Program-made: the position numbers and the translations under genes | Shown here: positions 51,852 to 58,886 of the stretch, piece by piece | Numbering within the stretch: the stretch's first letter is position 1 | How the letters are laid out: every line of letters starts with the position of its first letter | Notes under the pieces: model-generated | Told to the model about the DNA's origin: nothing | The model's database searches: none | Seen by the model: only the letters and a program-made list of their open reading frames with translations | Assembly: GCF_003591485.1 (NCBI RefSeq) | Contig: NZ_QZCF01000007.1 | Location: 170,066-234,065, forward strand | From: Paenibacillus sp. 1011MAR3C5 | Lineage (GTDB): Bacteria; Bacillota; Bacilli; Paenibacillales; Paenibacillaceae | Reading direction: 5' to 3' | Length of the DNA: 64,000 nucleotides

Positions 51852-54368
51852 ATGATAACAAGATCGGATATAGAATTGCTGGCACCCGCCGGCGATTGGG
51901 ATTGTATGCGGGCGGCTGTCGCCAATGGGGCTGACGCGATTTTTTTTGGTGTAGAGAAATTTAATGCAAGAGCGCGGGCGAACAACTTTCGTTCGGAGGA
52001 ATTGCCGGAAATTATGGCGTTCCTTCATACGTATGGAGTGAAGGGTTTCTTGACCTTCAATATATTAGTGTTTGAGGACGAGCTTCGAGATGCGCAGAAG
52101 CTTATCGAGATGTGTATAGATGCTGGCGTGGATGCCGTTATTGTCCAGGATCTTGGTCTTGTGAAGCTGATTCGAGAGCTGTCGCCGGACTTTCCGATCC
52201 ATGGCTCTACCCAGATGACGATTACATCGCCGGAAGCCGTAGAGTTCACGAAGCCATTTGATATGGAGCGTGTTGTGCTGGGGCGTGAGAACAATTTGAA
52301 GCAAATCCGTACAATTGGCGAGCAAGCGAAGCTTCCGATGGAAGTATTCGTGCATGGCGCTTTATGCGTATCGTATTCCGGCCAATGCTTGACGTCCGAG
52401 ATGTGGGGCGGGCGTTCCGCTAACCGTGGTGAATGTGCGCAAGCTTGCCGATTGCCATACGATCTGATGGTGGACGGTGAGCATAAGCCGATGGGCGATG
52501 TGGCTTATCTGCTTTCGCCAAAGGATCTGGCAGCGATTGATCTGGTGCCTGAGCTGATTGAGGCGGGCGTAACGTCCTTTAAAATTGAAGGCAGGTTGAA
52601 AAGCCCGGAATATGTAGCGAACGTTGTCAGCAAGTATCGTGCTGAGATTGACAAATATTTTGACGGCGACCGTTCCAAGCCGTCGAAGGAAGACGTTCGG
52701 GAGCTGCAACAGAGCTTCTCTCGCGGCTTTACGCATGGCTTCCTCGATGGAACCAACAATAAGGAGCTTGTTGAAGGGACGTTCCCGAAGAGCCGCGGCG
52801 TATACCTTGGCAAAGTAGAGCGTGTGATGCGCGACGCCGTAACGATCCGTCTGGACGCGCCGACCAAGCGCGGCGACGGTATCGTGTTCGATGCGGGAGA
52901 TCCGACGAAGAAGGAGGAAGGCGGACGGATCTATGACTTGCGCCGCCAAGGCGTGAAGATGGAAGGCGAAGCGCCTGAAGGGGCTCTGATCGAGATTGTG
53001 CCTGGCCGCAATGATGTTGACTTGCGGAAAGTCCATGTAGGCGACCGGGTATGGAAGACCAGTGACCCTGCGCTGGACAAGCGGCTCAGAGCGTCCTTCG
53101 AGACCGAGAAGCCGTACCGCGTATTCCCGCTGCATGTCCGCGTAACGGGAACAATCGGCGAGCCGCTATGTACGACTTGGACGGATGTACAGAAAGGAAC
53201 GACGATCGAGGTCGTATCCGAGATGCCGCTTGAAGCGGCACAGAAACGTCCGATGGATGCTGCGCTTCTGGAGGACCAATTAGGGCGTCTTGGCGGGACG
53301 GTCTATCAGCTGGATTCGCTGGAAGTCGCCCTGCAAGGTGATTTGATCGTACCGATCCGCGAGTTGAACCGTATTCGCCGCGAAGCGGTGGAGCAACTGG
53401 CGGGCGAACGTCCGAAGCCGCCGAGATATATCAAGCATGAGGTGGACGCTTTTTCGGATGCCTATCAGAACAGCGAGGCGGGACTGGTTGCAACCCGCAG
53501 CGGGAAGGACGCGCAATTGACGGCGCTTTGCCGCAGCCTGGAGCAGGTCGAAGCAGCAATTCGCGCAGGTGTGTCGTATATTTACGCCGACTTCGAGTTC
53601 ATTAAGCAATTTCCTGCAGCAGTTGAGGCGGCACGCAAGGCAGGCACTCCGATTGCGTTAGCAACACCGCGCATTCATATGCCTCGCGAGAATGGCTACC
53701 ATGCCAATATTCTGAAGCTGCAGCCGGATGCGGTGCTGATCCGGAATACGGGTGCGCTATATTATTACTTGCGCGAACGCAGGATGAATCCGGACAAGCC
53801 GTTCCCTAAGCTGATCGGCGACTTCTCGCTTAATGTGGCGAATCATAAGGCCGTTAAATTATTTGCAGAGGCAGGGCTTGATCTGATCACGCCTTCGTAT
53901 GACCTTAATATTCAGCAGATGGTCGATCTGCTGGAGCATTCGGATACGACGAAGCTGGAGGTTGTTATTCATCAGCATCTGCCGATGTTCCATACCGAGC
54001 ATTGCGTCTACTGTACATTCATGAGTGAGGGCACGGATTATACGAACTGTGGAAGACCATGCGAGGAGCACCGGGCTTCACTGCAAGACCGCATTGGCAT
54101 GTCTCATCCTGTACGCGTGGATGAGGGCTGCCGCAACACGGTGTATAATGCCATCGAACAGTCGGGTGCGGAATATATCCGCAACTTCATAGAGCTGGGT
54201 GTACAGCACTTCCGCGTTGAGTTTCTGGAAGAGACGGGCGATAAGGTAAGCGAGGTATTGTCGCTCTATCGCGATGCGCTGGATGGACGGATTAGCGGTA
54301 CGCAAGTATGGCGCAGCCTGAAAGCGACGAATCAGCTCGGCGTTACGCGCGGACAGCTGGTGAAATAG
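51852..54368 (+). CDS. Large U32-family protein (RlhA/DUF3656-like)
   Basis: 838 residues. The N-terminal U32 domain shows LLAPAGDWDCMRAAVANGAD, MELLA-like barrel strands, and the Cys-rich signature CVSYSGQC, NRGECAQACRLPYDL. A DUF3656-like central part follows (about 300-550). A further U32-like region ends the protein (HTEHCVYCTF, CGRPCEEH). The U32 proteins YdcP/RlhA and TrhP hydroxylate rRNA and tRNA bases, respectively, and the four-Cys site is compatible with such RNA modification. Older annotation calls the family collagenase. The exact substrate is not decided by sequence. It stands alone with a terminator after it. Confidence 0.82.
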   Translation: MITRSDIELLAPAGDWDCMRAAVANGADAIFFGVEKFNARARANNFRSEELPEIMAFLHTYGVKGFLTFNILVFEDELRDAQKLIEMCIDAGVDAVIVQDLGLVKLIRELSPDFPIHGSTQMTITSPEAVEFTKPFDMERVVLGRENNLKQIRTIGEQAKLPMEVFVHGALCVSYSGQCLTSEMWGGRSANRGECAQACRLPYDLMVDGEHKPMGDVAYLLSPKDLAAIDLVPELIEAGVTSFKIEGRLKSPEYVANVVSKYRAEIDKYFDGDRSKPSKEDVRELQQSFSRGFTHGFLDGTNNKELVEGTFPKSRGVYLGKVERVMRDAVTIRLDAPTKRGDGIVFDAGDPTKKEEGGRIYDLRRQGVKMEGEAPEGALIEIVPGRNDVDLRKVHVGDRVWKTSDPALDKRLRASFETEKPYRVFPLHVRVTGTIGEPLCTTWTDVQKGTTIEVVSEMPLEAAQKRPMDAALLEDQLGRLGGTVYQLDSLEVALQGDLIVPIRELNRIRREAVEQLAGERPKPPRYIKHEVDAFSDAYQNSEAGLVATRSGKDAQLTALCRSLEQVEAAIRAGVSYIYADFEFIKQFPAAVEAARKAGTPIALATPRIHMPRENGYHANILKLQPDAVLIRNTGALYYYLRERRMNPDKPFPKLIGDFSLNVANHKAVKLFAEAGLDLITPSYDLNIQQMVDLLEHSDTTKLEVVIHQHLPMFHTEHCVYCTFMSEGTDYTNCGRPCEEHRASLQDRIGMSHPVRVDEGCRNTVYNAIEQSGAEYIRNFIELGVQHFRVEFLEETGDKVSEVLSLYRDALDGRISGTQVWRSLKATNQLGVTRGQLVK

Positions 54369-54379
54369 AGAGATAAAGA

Positions 54380-54412
54380 GAGCCTTCCATCACACTGGAA
54401 GGCTTCTTTTTG
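54380..54412 (+). terminator. Terminator after the U32 gene
   Basis: AGCCTTCC (54381-54388) and GGAAGGCT (54397-54404), then TCTTTTTG. Confidence 0.85.
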
Positions 54413-54584
54413 TTCCAGCACCTTATTTCATGGCCGAAACGGAACTAGACCTATGCTGAAAACAATCGATCAGTCATTTTTTTATTTGCATGCAACCGGA
54501 AGGCCTGCTAACCGCATCGTATACAATAGAGGCATCATTGATATATTTAGCTCATTAAAGATTCATATCATAAAGGGTTTCCAG

Positions 54585-55199
54585 ATGGCAGGGACCGGCA
54601 AGGCAGGTGGCAGGATGGACGAAGAGCGTCAGCGGATCGAACAATTAAAGAGAGGCGAGGAGAGCGCATTGTCATGGTTGATGGAGCGCTATGGCAGCGA
54701 CGTTCTTCGAACAGCTGCTTTGCTATTGAAGGATCGCTACTTGGCAGAGGATGTGAGCCAGGAGACCTTCTTGACTGCATTCCGGAAAGCGGATCAATAC
54801 CGGGGAGACGGTTCGTTGAAGGGCTGGCTGCTTCGCATTGCGATAAATTTGTGCAGAAGCAGGATGCGGCGCGCGTCTTGGCAGCGGCTTTTCTTGAGAG
54901 AATGGATGGATTTGGATCAAGATGCCGCTGACCGGTCTGTATGGACTCACAGCGAAGAGCCCGGCTCAACAGGCTGGATGGACAGGATGACCTTGCGGGA
55001 GGAGATTGGCAGATTACCGCTGCTTTATCGGGAAGTCATTGTACTTTATTACTTTCATGAGATGCACACTGCAGAAATTGCCCATGTGCTGCAAGAGTCG
55101 GAAGGTACGGTGAAGAGCAAGCTGCACAGAGCGAGAAAAAAATTGAAGCGGCAATTGGAGGAAGGAGGCTGGGAATATGAATCAAGCTGGGGAGGATAA
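54585..55199 (+). CDS. ECF-type RNA polymerase sigma factor
   Basis: About 204 residues with sigma region 2 (SALSWLMERYGSDVLRTAALLL, EDVSQETFLTAFRKADQY) and region 4 (LPLLYREVIVLYYFHEM, AEIAHVLQESEGTVKSKLHR). The start is ambiguous: ATG 54585 (MAGTGKAGG) has AAAGGG upstream, and ATG 54615 (MDEERQRIE) is nearest the conserved part. The next gene overlaps by 23 bases and encodes a short membrane protein in the usual place of an anti-sigma factor. No convincing autoregulatory ECF promoter was found upstream. Confidence 0.88.
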   Translation: MAGTGKAGGRMDEERQRIEQLKRGEESALSWLMERYGSDVLRTAALLLKDRYLAEDVSQETFLTAFRKADQYRGDGSLKGWLLRIAINLCRSRMRRASWQRLFLREWMDLDQDAADRSVWTHSEEPGSTGWMDRMTLREEIGRLPLLYREVIVLYYFHEMHTAEIAHVLQESEGTVKSKLHRARKKLKRQLEEGGWEYESSWGG

Positions 55200-55515
55200 G
55201 AAGCTACGGGACCAACTTCACAGGGAGATGGAGCCGGTGGTGTTCAGTGAAGAGATGCAAGCGGCTGTCTTGAAACGTGCGGCTGCACCCAAACCTTCTT
55301 GGTGGAATCGGGAAATCCATATTCCGGCGCCGGTCGTGACAGCCTTACTGCTTCTGGTTATCGCTGTACCTGTATACGGCTGGCAGCAAGCCCATTCCAT
55401 GCAAGCGAATGTTGTAGCGGATACGAGCGGGAAGGGCTCTCAGCAGGAGGAGCGAATCATCGTATCGACCGCAGGCGTATTTTATGCCTCGCAATTGGAA
55501 GGGGAGGATCGTTAA
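55177..55515 (+). CDS. Single-pass membrane protein, putative anti-sigma factor
   Basis: 112 residues: a charged cytoplasmic N-terminus (about 1-47), one membrane segment (PAPVVTALLLLVIAVPVYGW) and a short outside tail. Overlap with the sigma gene at its start and with the next gene at its stop (TAATG) implies coupled expression. The role of anti-sigma is inferred from topology and position; no zinc-anti-sigma HxxxCxxC motif is present. Confidence 0.65.
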   Translation: MNQAGEDKKLRDQLHREMEPVVFSEEMQAAVLKRAAAPKPSWWNREIHIPAPVVTALLLLVIAVPVYGWQQAHSMQANVVADTSGKGSQQEERIIVSTAGVFYASQLEGEDR

Positions 55516-56999
55516 TGCGGCTAAAGGTAAGAACGCTGGCGGGGATGCTTGCGACGCTGCTGCTGCTAGGGTGGTTCGGTTATAAGGAGCTTCCGTCTTT
55601 TTTATACCATCAAGGATATAATCAGGCATTGCTGCAATGGTTCCCGAATGATGAATACGCGAGACCTGCGATTAATAGGCTTGCCATGGATATCACGAGT
55701 GAGATGGGGACGGGCGACTCGGAATATATATTCGTCAAATCATCCGGAGGCGCGTCATCCAGTGGTAGTGGCAGTACGAAGCTTGATCGTGAGGAGCGAG
55801 CTGACATTATACATAAGCTGGAGAAACTGCTCGCTCAGTACGGTCACACGGAACAGATGTCCAGTGTCGCTTATAATCTGGCATTGATGCATTTTTGGAT
55901 GGGCAATTGGGACCGTGCGGAGAGTCTGCTGCTTGCGATTGAGCGAATGGGAGGCCATGGGTGGATATCGCAGGAGGAGCAGGGGGCTTATCTGGCCATA
56001 CTGGAGTCCAGGCATAAGCAGAAAGGGCTGCCGTCTTTGGAGGGCATTGTCCGCATCGGCGACCAGCCTGTTCCGAATGCTTTTGTTATGATTCAACGGG
56101 CAAACGATTCAACCTATTATTCCCCCCCGCTTACCCATTACCCGGCAACGATTACGGATGAGAACGGACGGTATCGGTTTTATGGCATTGACCCCGGCGA
56201 ATACAACGTAGCCATTGGGGTGCGGACGGAGCAGATTAACGGATACTACATGACGGAAACCGAATCGAAGACGGCCGACATTGACGGAGAGGCAACAGCG
56301 TTGCATGATGTGCAGTTTGTGCCGCAAGTGATGGCGGTATCCCCGGGGCGCAATGAACTTATTCAAGGAGATGAGCTGCGGCTTCAGTGGAAGTCCTATG
56401 ATGGCGCGGCTTATTACAAGCTCAACATTACTTACATGCACCGTGATCGGAGCGGCAAGTATACAGGCGCCACGACAACCGCGTTATCTGATCAGAAATA
56501 TAGCAGCCAAGAAGCTGTATTTTCCATCCGCGAGATCAATGGCGTCTATACGATGTCTGGAAAGAGCTACGGGCAGAATGGAGAAGTGACGCTCAATACG
56601 GCCGGACTGCTGGGGATGCTCTATCCTGGCGGGGAGTTCGCATGGTCGGTAGACGCTTACGACGAGCATGACCGCAAGCTGTCGAGCTCTGCGGGATACT
56701 TCCTGCACCAAGACGCGATTACGCCGATCTTCCGAGTAGCGGACATTGGCCTGTCGGAAGGGGATCGTCTCGTGATAGCGGCACAGTATGAAGAAGCGAT
56801 TGAAGCATATAAGCGCGAAGGTGACAATGACCATGCGCTTCGTGTACTCGCGAGACTGGCCGATCAAGGCATAGGGAAGGAGGATGGCGATCCTGCAAAA
56901 GCGCTGGCTTACATGGAACGAATACGAGAGCCGTGGGAGTCGGATAAGGAATTCATCCATACCCTGCGTGATCGCATTCAGAGGCAGAAGCGGGTTTGA
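55515..56999 (+). CDS. Membrane-anchored protein with helical repeats and a CnaB-like domain
   Basis: 494 residues. N-terminal anchor (RTLAGMLATLLLLGWFGY), a helical TPR-like region (about 95-170; SVAYNLALMHFWMGNWDRAE), a carboxypeptidase-regulatory/CnaB-like beta domain (about 175-255; GIVRIGDQPVPNAFVMIQ, TDENGRYRFYGIDPGEYNV), a Fn3-like stretch (about 260-375) and a second helical repeat at the end (AQYEEAIEAYKREGDNDHALR). ATG 55515 overlaps the previous stop. It is probably the outside partner or effector of the sigma/anti-sigma pair. I recognise no named family for the whole protein. Confidence 0.7.
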   Translation: MRLKVRTLAGMLATLLLLGWFGYKELPSFLYHQGYNQALLQWFPNDEYARPAINRLAMDITSEMGTGDSEYIFVKSSGGASSSGSGSTKLDREERADIIHKLEKLLAQYGHTEQMSSVAYNLALMHFWMGNWDRAESLLLAIERMGGHGWISQEEQGAYLAILESRHKQKGLPSLEGIVRIGDQPVPNAFVMIQRANDSTYYSPPLTHYPATITDENGRYRFYGIDPGEYNVAIGVRTEQINGYYMTETESKTADIDGEATALHDVQFVPQVMAVSPGRNELIQGDELRLQWKSYDGAAYYKLNITYMHRDRSGKYTGATTTALSDQKYSSQEAVFSIREINGVYTMSGKSYGQNGEVTLNTAGLLGMLYPGGEFAWSVDAYDEHDRKLSSSAGYFLHQDAITPIFRVADIGLSEGDRLVIAAQYEEAIEAYKREGDNDHALRVLARLADQGIGKEDGDPAKALAYMERIREPWESDKEFIHTLRDRIQRQKRV

Positions 57000-57118
57000 C
57001 AGACGACATGCCCTGACTTAGCATAGAGGAATACGGGTCCGTATCGACTTGCATCGTTTCGGTGCGTGGGATGGCTCGACGTTATTCTGATTGGATAAGA
57101 AGCGAGGCGTACACATAG

Positions 57119-57820
57119 ATGAAGGAAGAATGGTTTGGGAAGTGGCGGCATGCCTTTAAGCTTGATCCCGACAAGACGATATCGGATGAAGCGCTGGACG
57201 CAATCTGTACATCTGGCACGGATGCGATTATTATTGGAGGCTCCAGTGGTGTAACTTTTGAGAATACAGTCGATTTAATGTCGCGTGTTCGCCGATACGA
57301 GTTGGATTGTGCACTGGAGGTTTCCACGATGGATGGGGCGGTTCCGGGTTTTGACGGTTATTTCGTTCCCATCGTACTGAATACGGATCGCTCGGAGTGG
57401 ATTATCGGCAACCAAATCGAAGGATTGATGACGTATGGTACATTCGTTCCTTGGGAGGAGACTGCTGCTCAAGGCTATATTATATTGAACGAGGATGCTA
57501 CTGCCGCCAAGCTGACGGGCGCCAAGACGGAGCTTGAAGTCGACGAGTTGATTGCCCATATCCGCATGGGCGTCCAACTGATGAGGCTGCCCCTCATTTA
57601 TATGGAATACAGCGGCCGGTTCGGAGACATGGAGATGCTGCGCAGCGCCAGGAGCGTATGCGGCGAAACCAGGCTCTTCTATGGCGGAGGTATCGATTCT
57701 GCCGAGAAGGCGCGGCAGGCGGCAGAGTGGGCCGATACGATCGTTGTAGGCAATGTCATATATACAGATTTGGCGGCTGCACTATCGACGGTGGTTGCTG
57801 TAGACAGTCTGCAAAAATAG
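57119..57820 (+). CDS. pcrB: Heptaprenylglyceryl phosphate synthase
   Basis: TIM-barrel prenyltransferase that joins heptaprenyl diphosphate and sn-glycerol-1-phosphate to an ether lipid precursor in Bacillales. 233 residues with HAFKLDPDKTISDEAL, DAIIIGGSSGVTFENT, GYFVPIVLNT, YGTFVPWEETAAQGYIILN, IYMEYSGRFGD and LFYGGGIDSAEKA. It lies upstream of pcrA, as in B. subtilis, although two DUF4183-like genes intervene. Confidence 0.95.
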   Translation: MKEEWFGKWRHAFKLDPDKTISDEALDAICTSGTDAIIIGGSSGVTFENTVDLMSRVRRYELDCALEVSTMDGAVPGFDGYFVPIVLNTDRSEWIIGNQIEGLMTYGTFVPWEETAAQGYIILNEDATAAKLTGAKTELEVDELIAHIRMGVQLMRLPLIYMEYSGRFGDMEMLRSARSVCGETRLFYGGGIDSAEKARQAAEWADTIVVGNVIYTDLAAALSTVVAVDSLQK

Positions 57821-57896
57821 ACCTTTGACGGCGGCCTTATTCCCCTCTTCCGACTATAATGGAATAGAAGTCGAGAGGCGGGGCTGGGATGAGGAC

Positions 57897-58259
57897 ATGA
57901 AAGCAGTGATTGCCAGGCTGTTGAAGCGCAGGCGGAGATCGTTCCCGAAAGCTGCTTGCCGAAGAAGTCGATGCCGGAAAATGCGAAGAAAGAATCGCCG
58001 GACACGACTGCGTGTCTATTATTATTATGCGCAAGGTGACGGTGTGAAGCGGTCGTTCTGGAATGAGGATGCGACGCCAGGCTATAAGAGCCATATACCG
58101 GCACGGGGGAACATGCTGCTGTCCAATGTATTTGTAGACGGCATGCTGCAAGCGCCGGAGTTATATCGTATCGATCGAGGCGTAATTCACTTTCAATCCG
58201 ATCAGGCACCGCCCGCAGATTCGCGCATCATTGCACAATTTATTGTAAGGAGAACATAA
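57897..58259 (+). CDS. DUF4183-like protein with Arg-rich N-terminus
   Basis: About 120 residues. The first 40 are extremely basic (RLLKRRRRSF, RRSRCRKMRRKNRRTRLR). The rest matches the DUF4183 pattern seen in Bacillales: YYYYAQGDGVKRSFWNEDA, NMLLSNVFVDGMLQAPELY and IIAQFIV. Function unknown. ATG 57897 is preceded by GAGG; the frame is open upstream to 57825. The gene ends in a terminator and its last 99 bases overlap the convergent gene on the minus strand. Confidence 0.7.
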   Translation: MKAVIARLLKRRRRSFPKAACRRSRCRKMRRKNRRTRLRVYYYYAQGDGVKRSFWNEDATPGYKSHIPARGNMLLSNVFVDGMLQAPELYRIDRGVIHFQSDQAPPADSRIIAQFIVRRT

Positions 58260-58694
58260 AGAACCGAACACCCTGTAGCCAGCAAGTCTACGCCAGGTGT
58301 TCGGTTGTTTTGTTTTATGAGAATAAGAATAGGTGGTAACGACTTCGAAGACGGTGAATACAATGCGTGCCTCCGAAGGAATAGTCGCGGCTGTCGCAGA
58401 TGTAATCTCCAGCACAGTATCCGATACGGTCGTCACGAGGCCTTCCTCCTGCACCTGGCCGTCAACAATGAGCTGATAGGCATATTCCGTTCCGGGTGGA
58501 GGAGTGCTGACATTAACAGCGAATTGGGTTACGGTGGCACCGGTGTCGTCCAACCACGTTTCCTCAGCAGGACCGATATTCGTTGCGGTATTGGCCGCAA
58601 GCGCGATGCCTCCGGCAGGTGCCGTCATGAAGTAATTCAGAATCGAATAGTCGACGGCTACCGAAATCGAACGAGGCAGAATCAAGCTAGCCAT
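58161..58694 (-). CDS. DUF4183-like protein
   Basis: 177 residues. Residues 1-125 resemble DUF4183 proteins: a start with hydrophobic strands (ISVAVDYSILNYFMTAPAGG), WLDDTGATVTQFAVN, YAYQLIVDGQVQEEGL and a Pro-free beta-rich end. The last 45 or so residues are read from the antisense of the neighbouring gene's terminator and 3-prime end and look non-native (RRLAGYRVFGSLCSPYNKLC), so a natural stop may have been lost. It has an exceptionally long Shine-Dalgarno sequence. Function unknown. Confidence 0.65.
   Translation of the reverse strand: MASLILPRSISVAVDYSILNYFMTAPAGGIALAANTATNIGPAEETWLDDTGATVTQFAVNVSTPPPGTEYAYQLIVDGQVQEEGLVTTVSDTVLEITSATAATIPSEARIVFTVFEVVTTYSYSHKTKQPNTWRRLAGYRVFGSLCSPYNKLCNDARICGRCLIGLKVNYASIDTI
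58262..58316 (+). terminator. Terminator after the plus-strand DUF4183 gene
   Basis: AACCGAACACC (58262-58272) and GGTGTTCGGTT (58296-58306), then GTTTTGTTTT. The minus-strand gene reads through it. Confidence 0.8.
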
Positions 58695-58695
58695 A

Positions 58696-58711
58696 GGATC
58701 ACCTCCTTTCT
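58696..58711 (-). promoter_or_regulatory. Sixteen-base perfect Shine-Dalgarno
   Basis: On the minus strand AGAAAGGAGGTGATCC precedes ATG 58694 with the GGAGG core about seven bases away. It is fully complementary to the usual 16S 3-prime tail (GGATCACCTCCTTTCT), far longer than any other site in the window. Confidence 0.85.
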
Positions 58712-58817
58712 AGCTAGTAGATGCGGCTGCCGGACAACCCGCAACGGACATATGCTCTCCAGCAGTTGTCTGTAGAGGAGAAATACCGAATTTCCAGCGA
58801 TAATCGGAAACCTCAAA

Positions 58818-58846
58818 TTGACACGCATGTGGTCCTTGTCTAAACT
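58818..58846 (+). promoter_or_regulatory. Promoter of pcrA
   Basis: TTGACA (58818-58823), 17 bases, TAAACT (58841-58846), 40 bases ahead of the start codon. Confidence 0.55.
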
Positions 58847-58886
58847 GAAATAAGGCGAACAAATGGCGAACAAAGGAGTTAGAAGC

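Noticed and set aside
54491..54520. ECF-type promoter (CAACC ... CGTATA) before the sigma gene
   Set aside because: The spacing between the -35-like and -10-like elements is about 21 bases, too long for ECF promoters.
57825..57860. TTGACG and TATAAT before the plus-strand DUF4183 gene
   Set aside because: The -10 is perfect but the gap is 24 bases; I do not call it a promoter.
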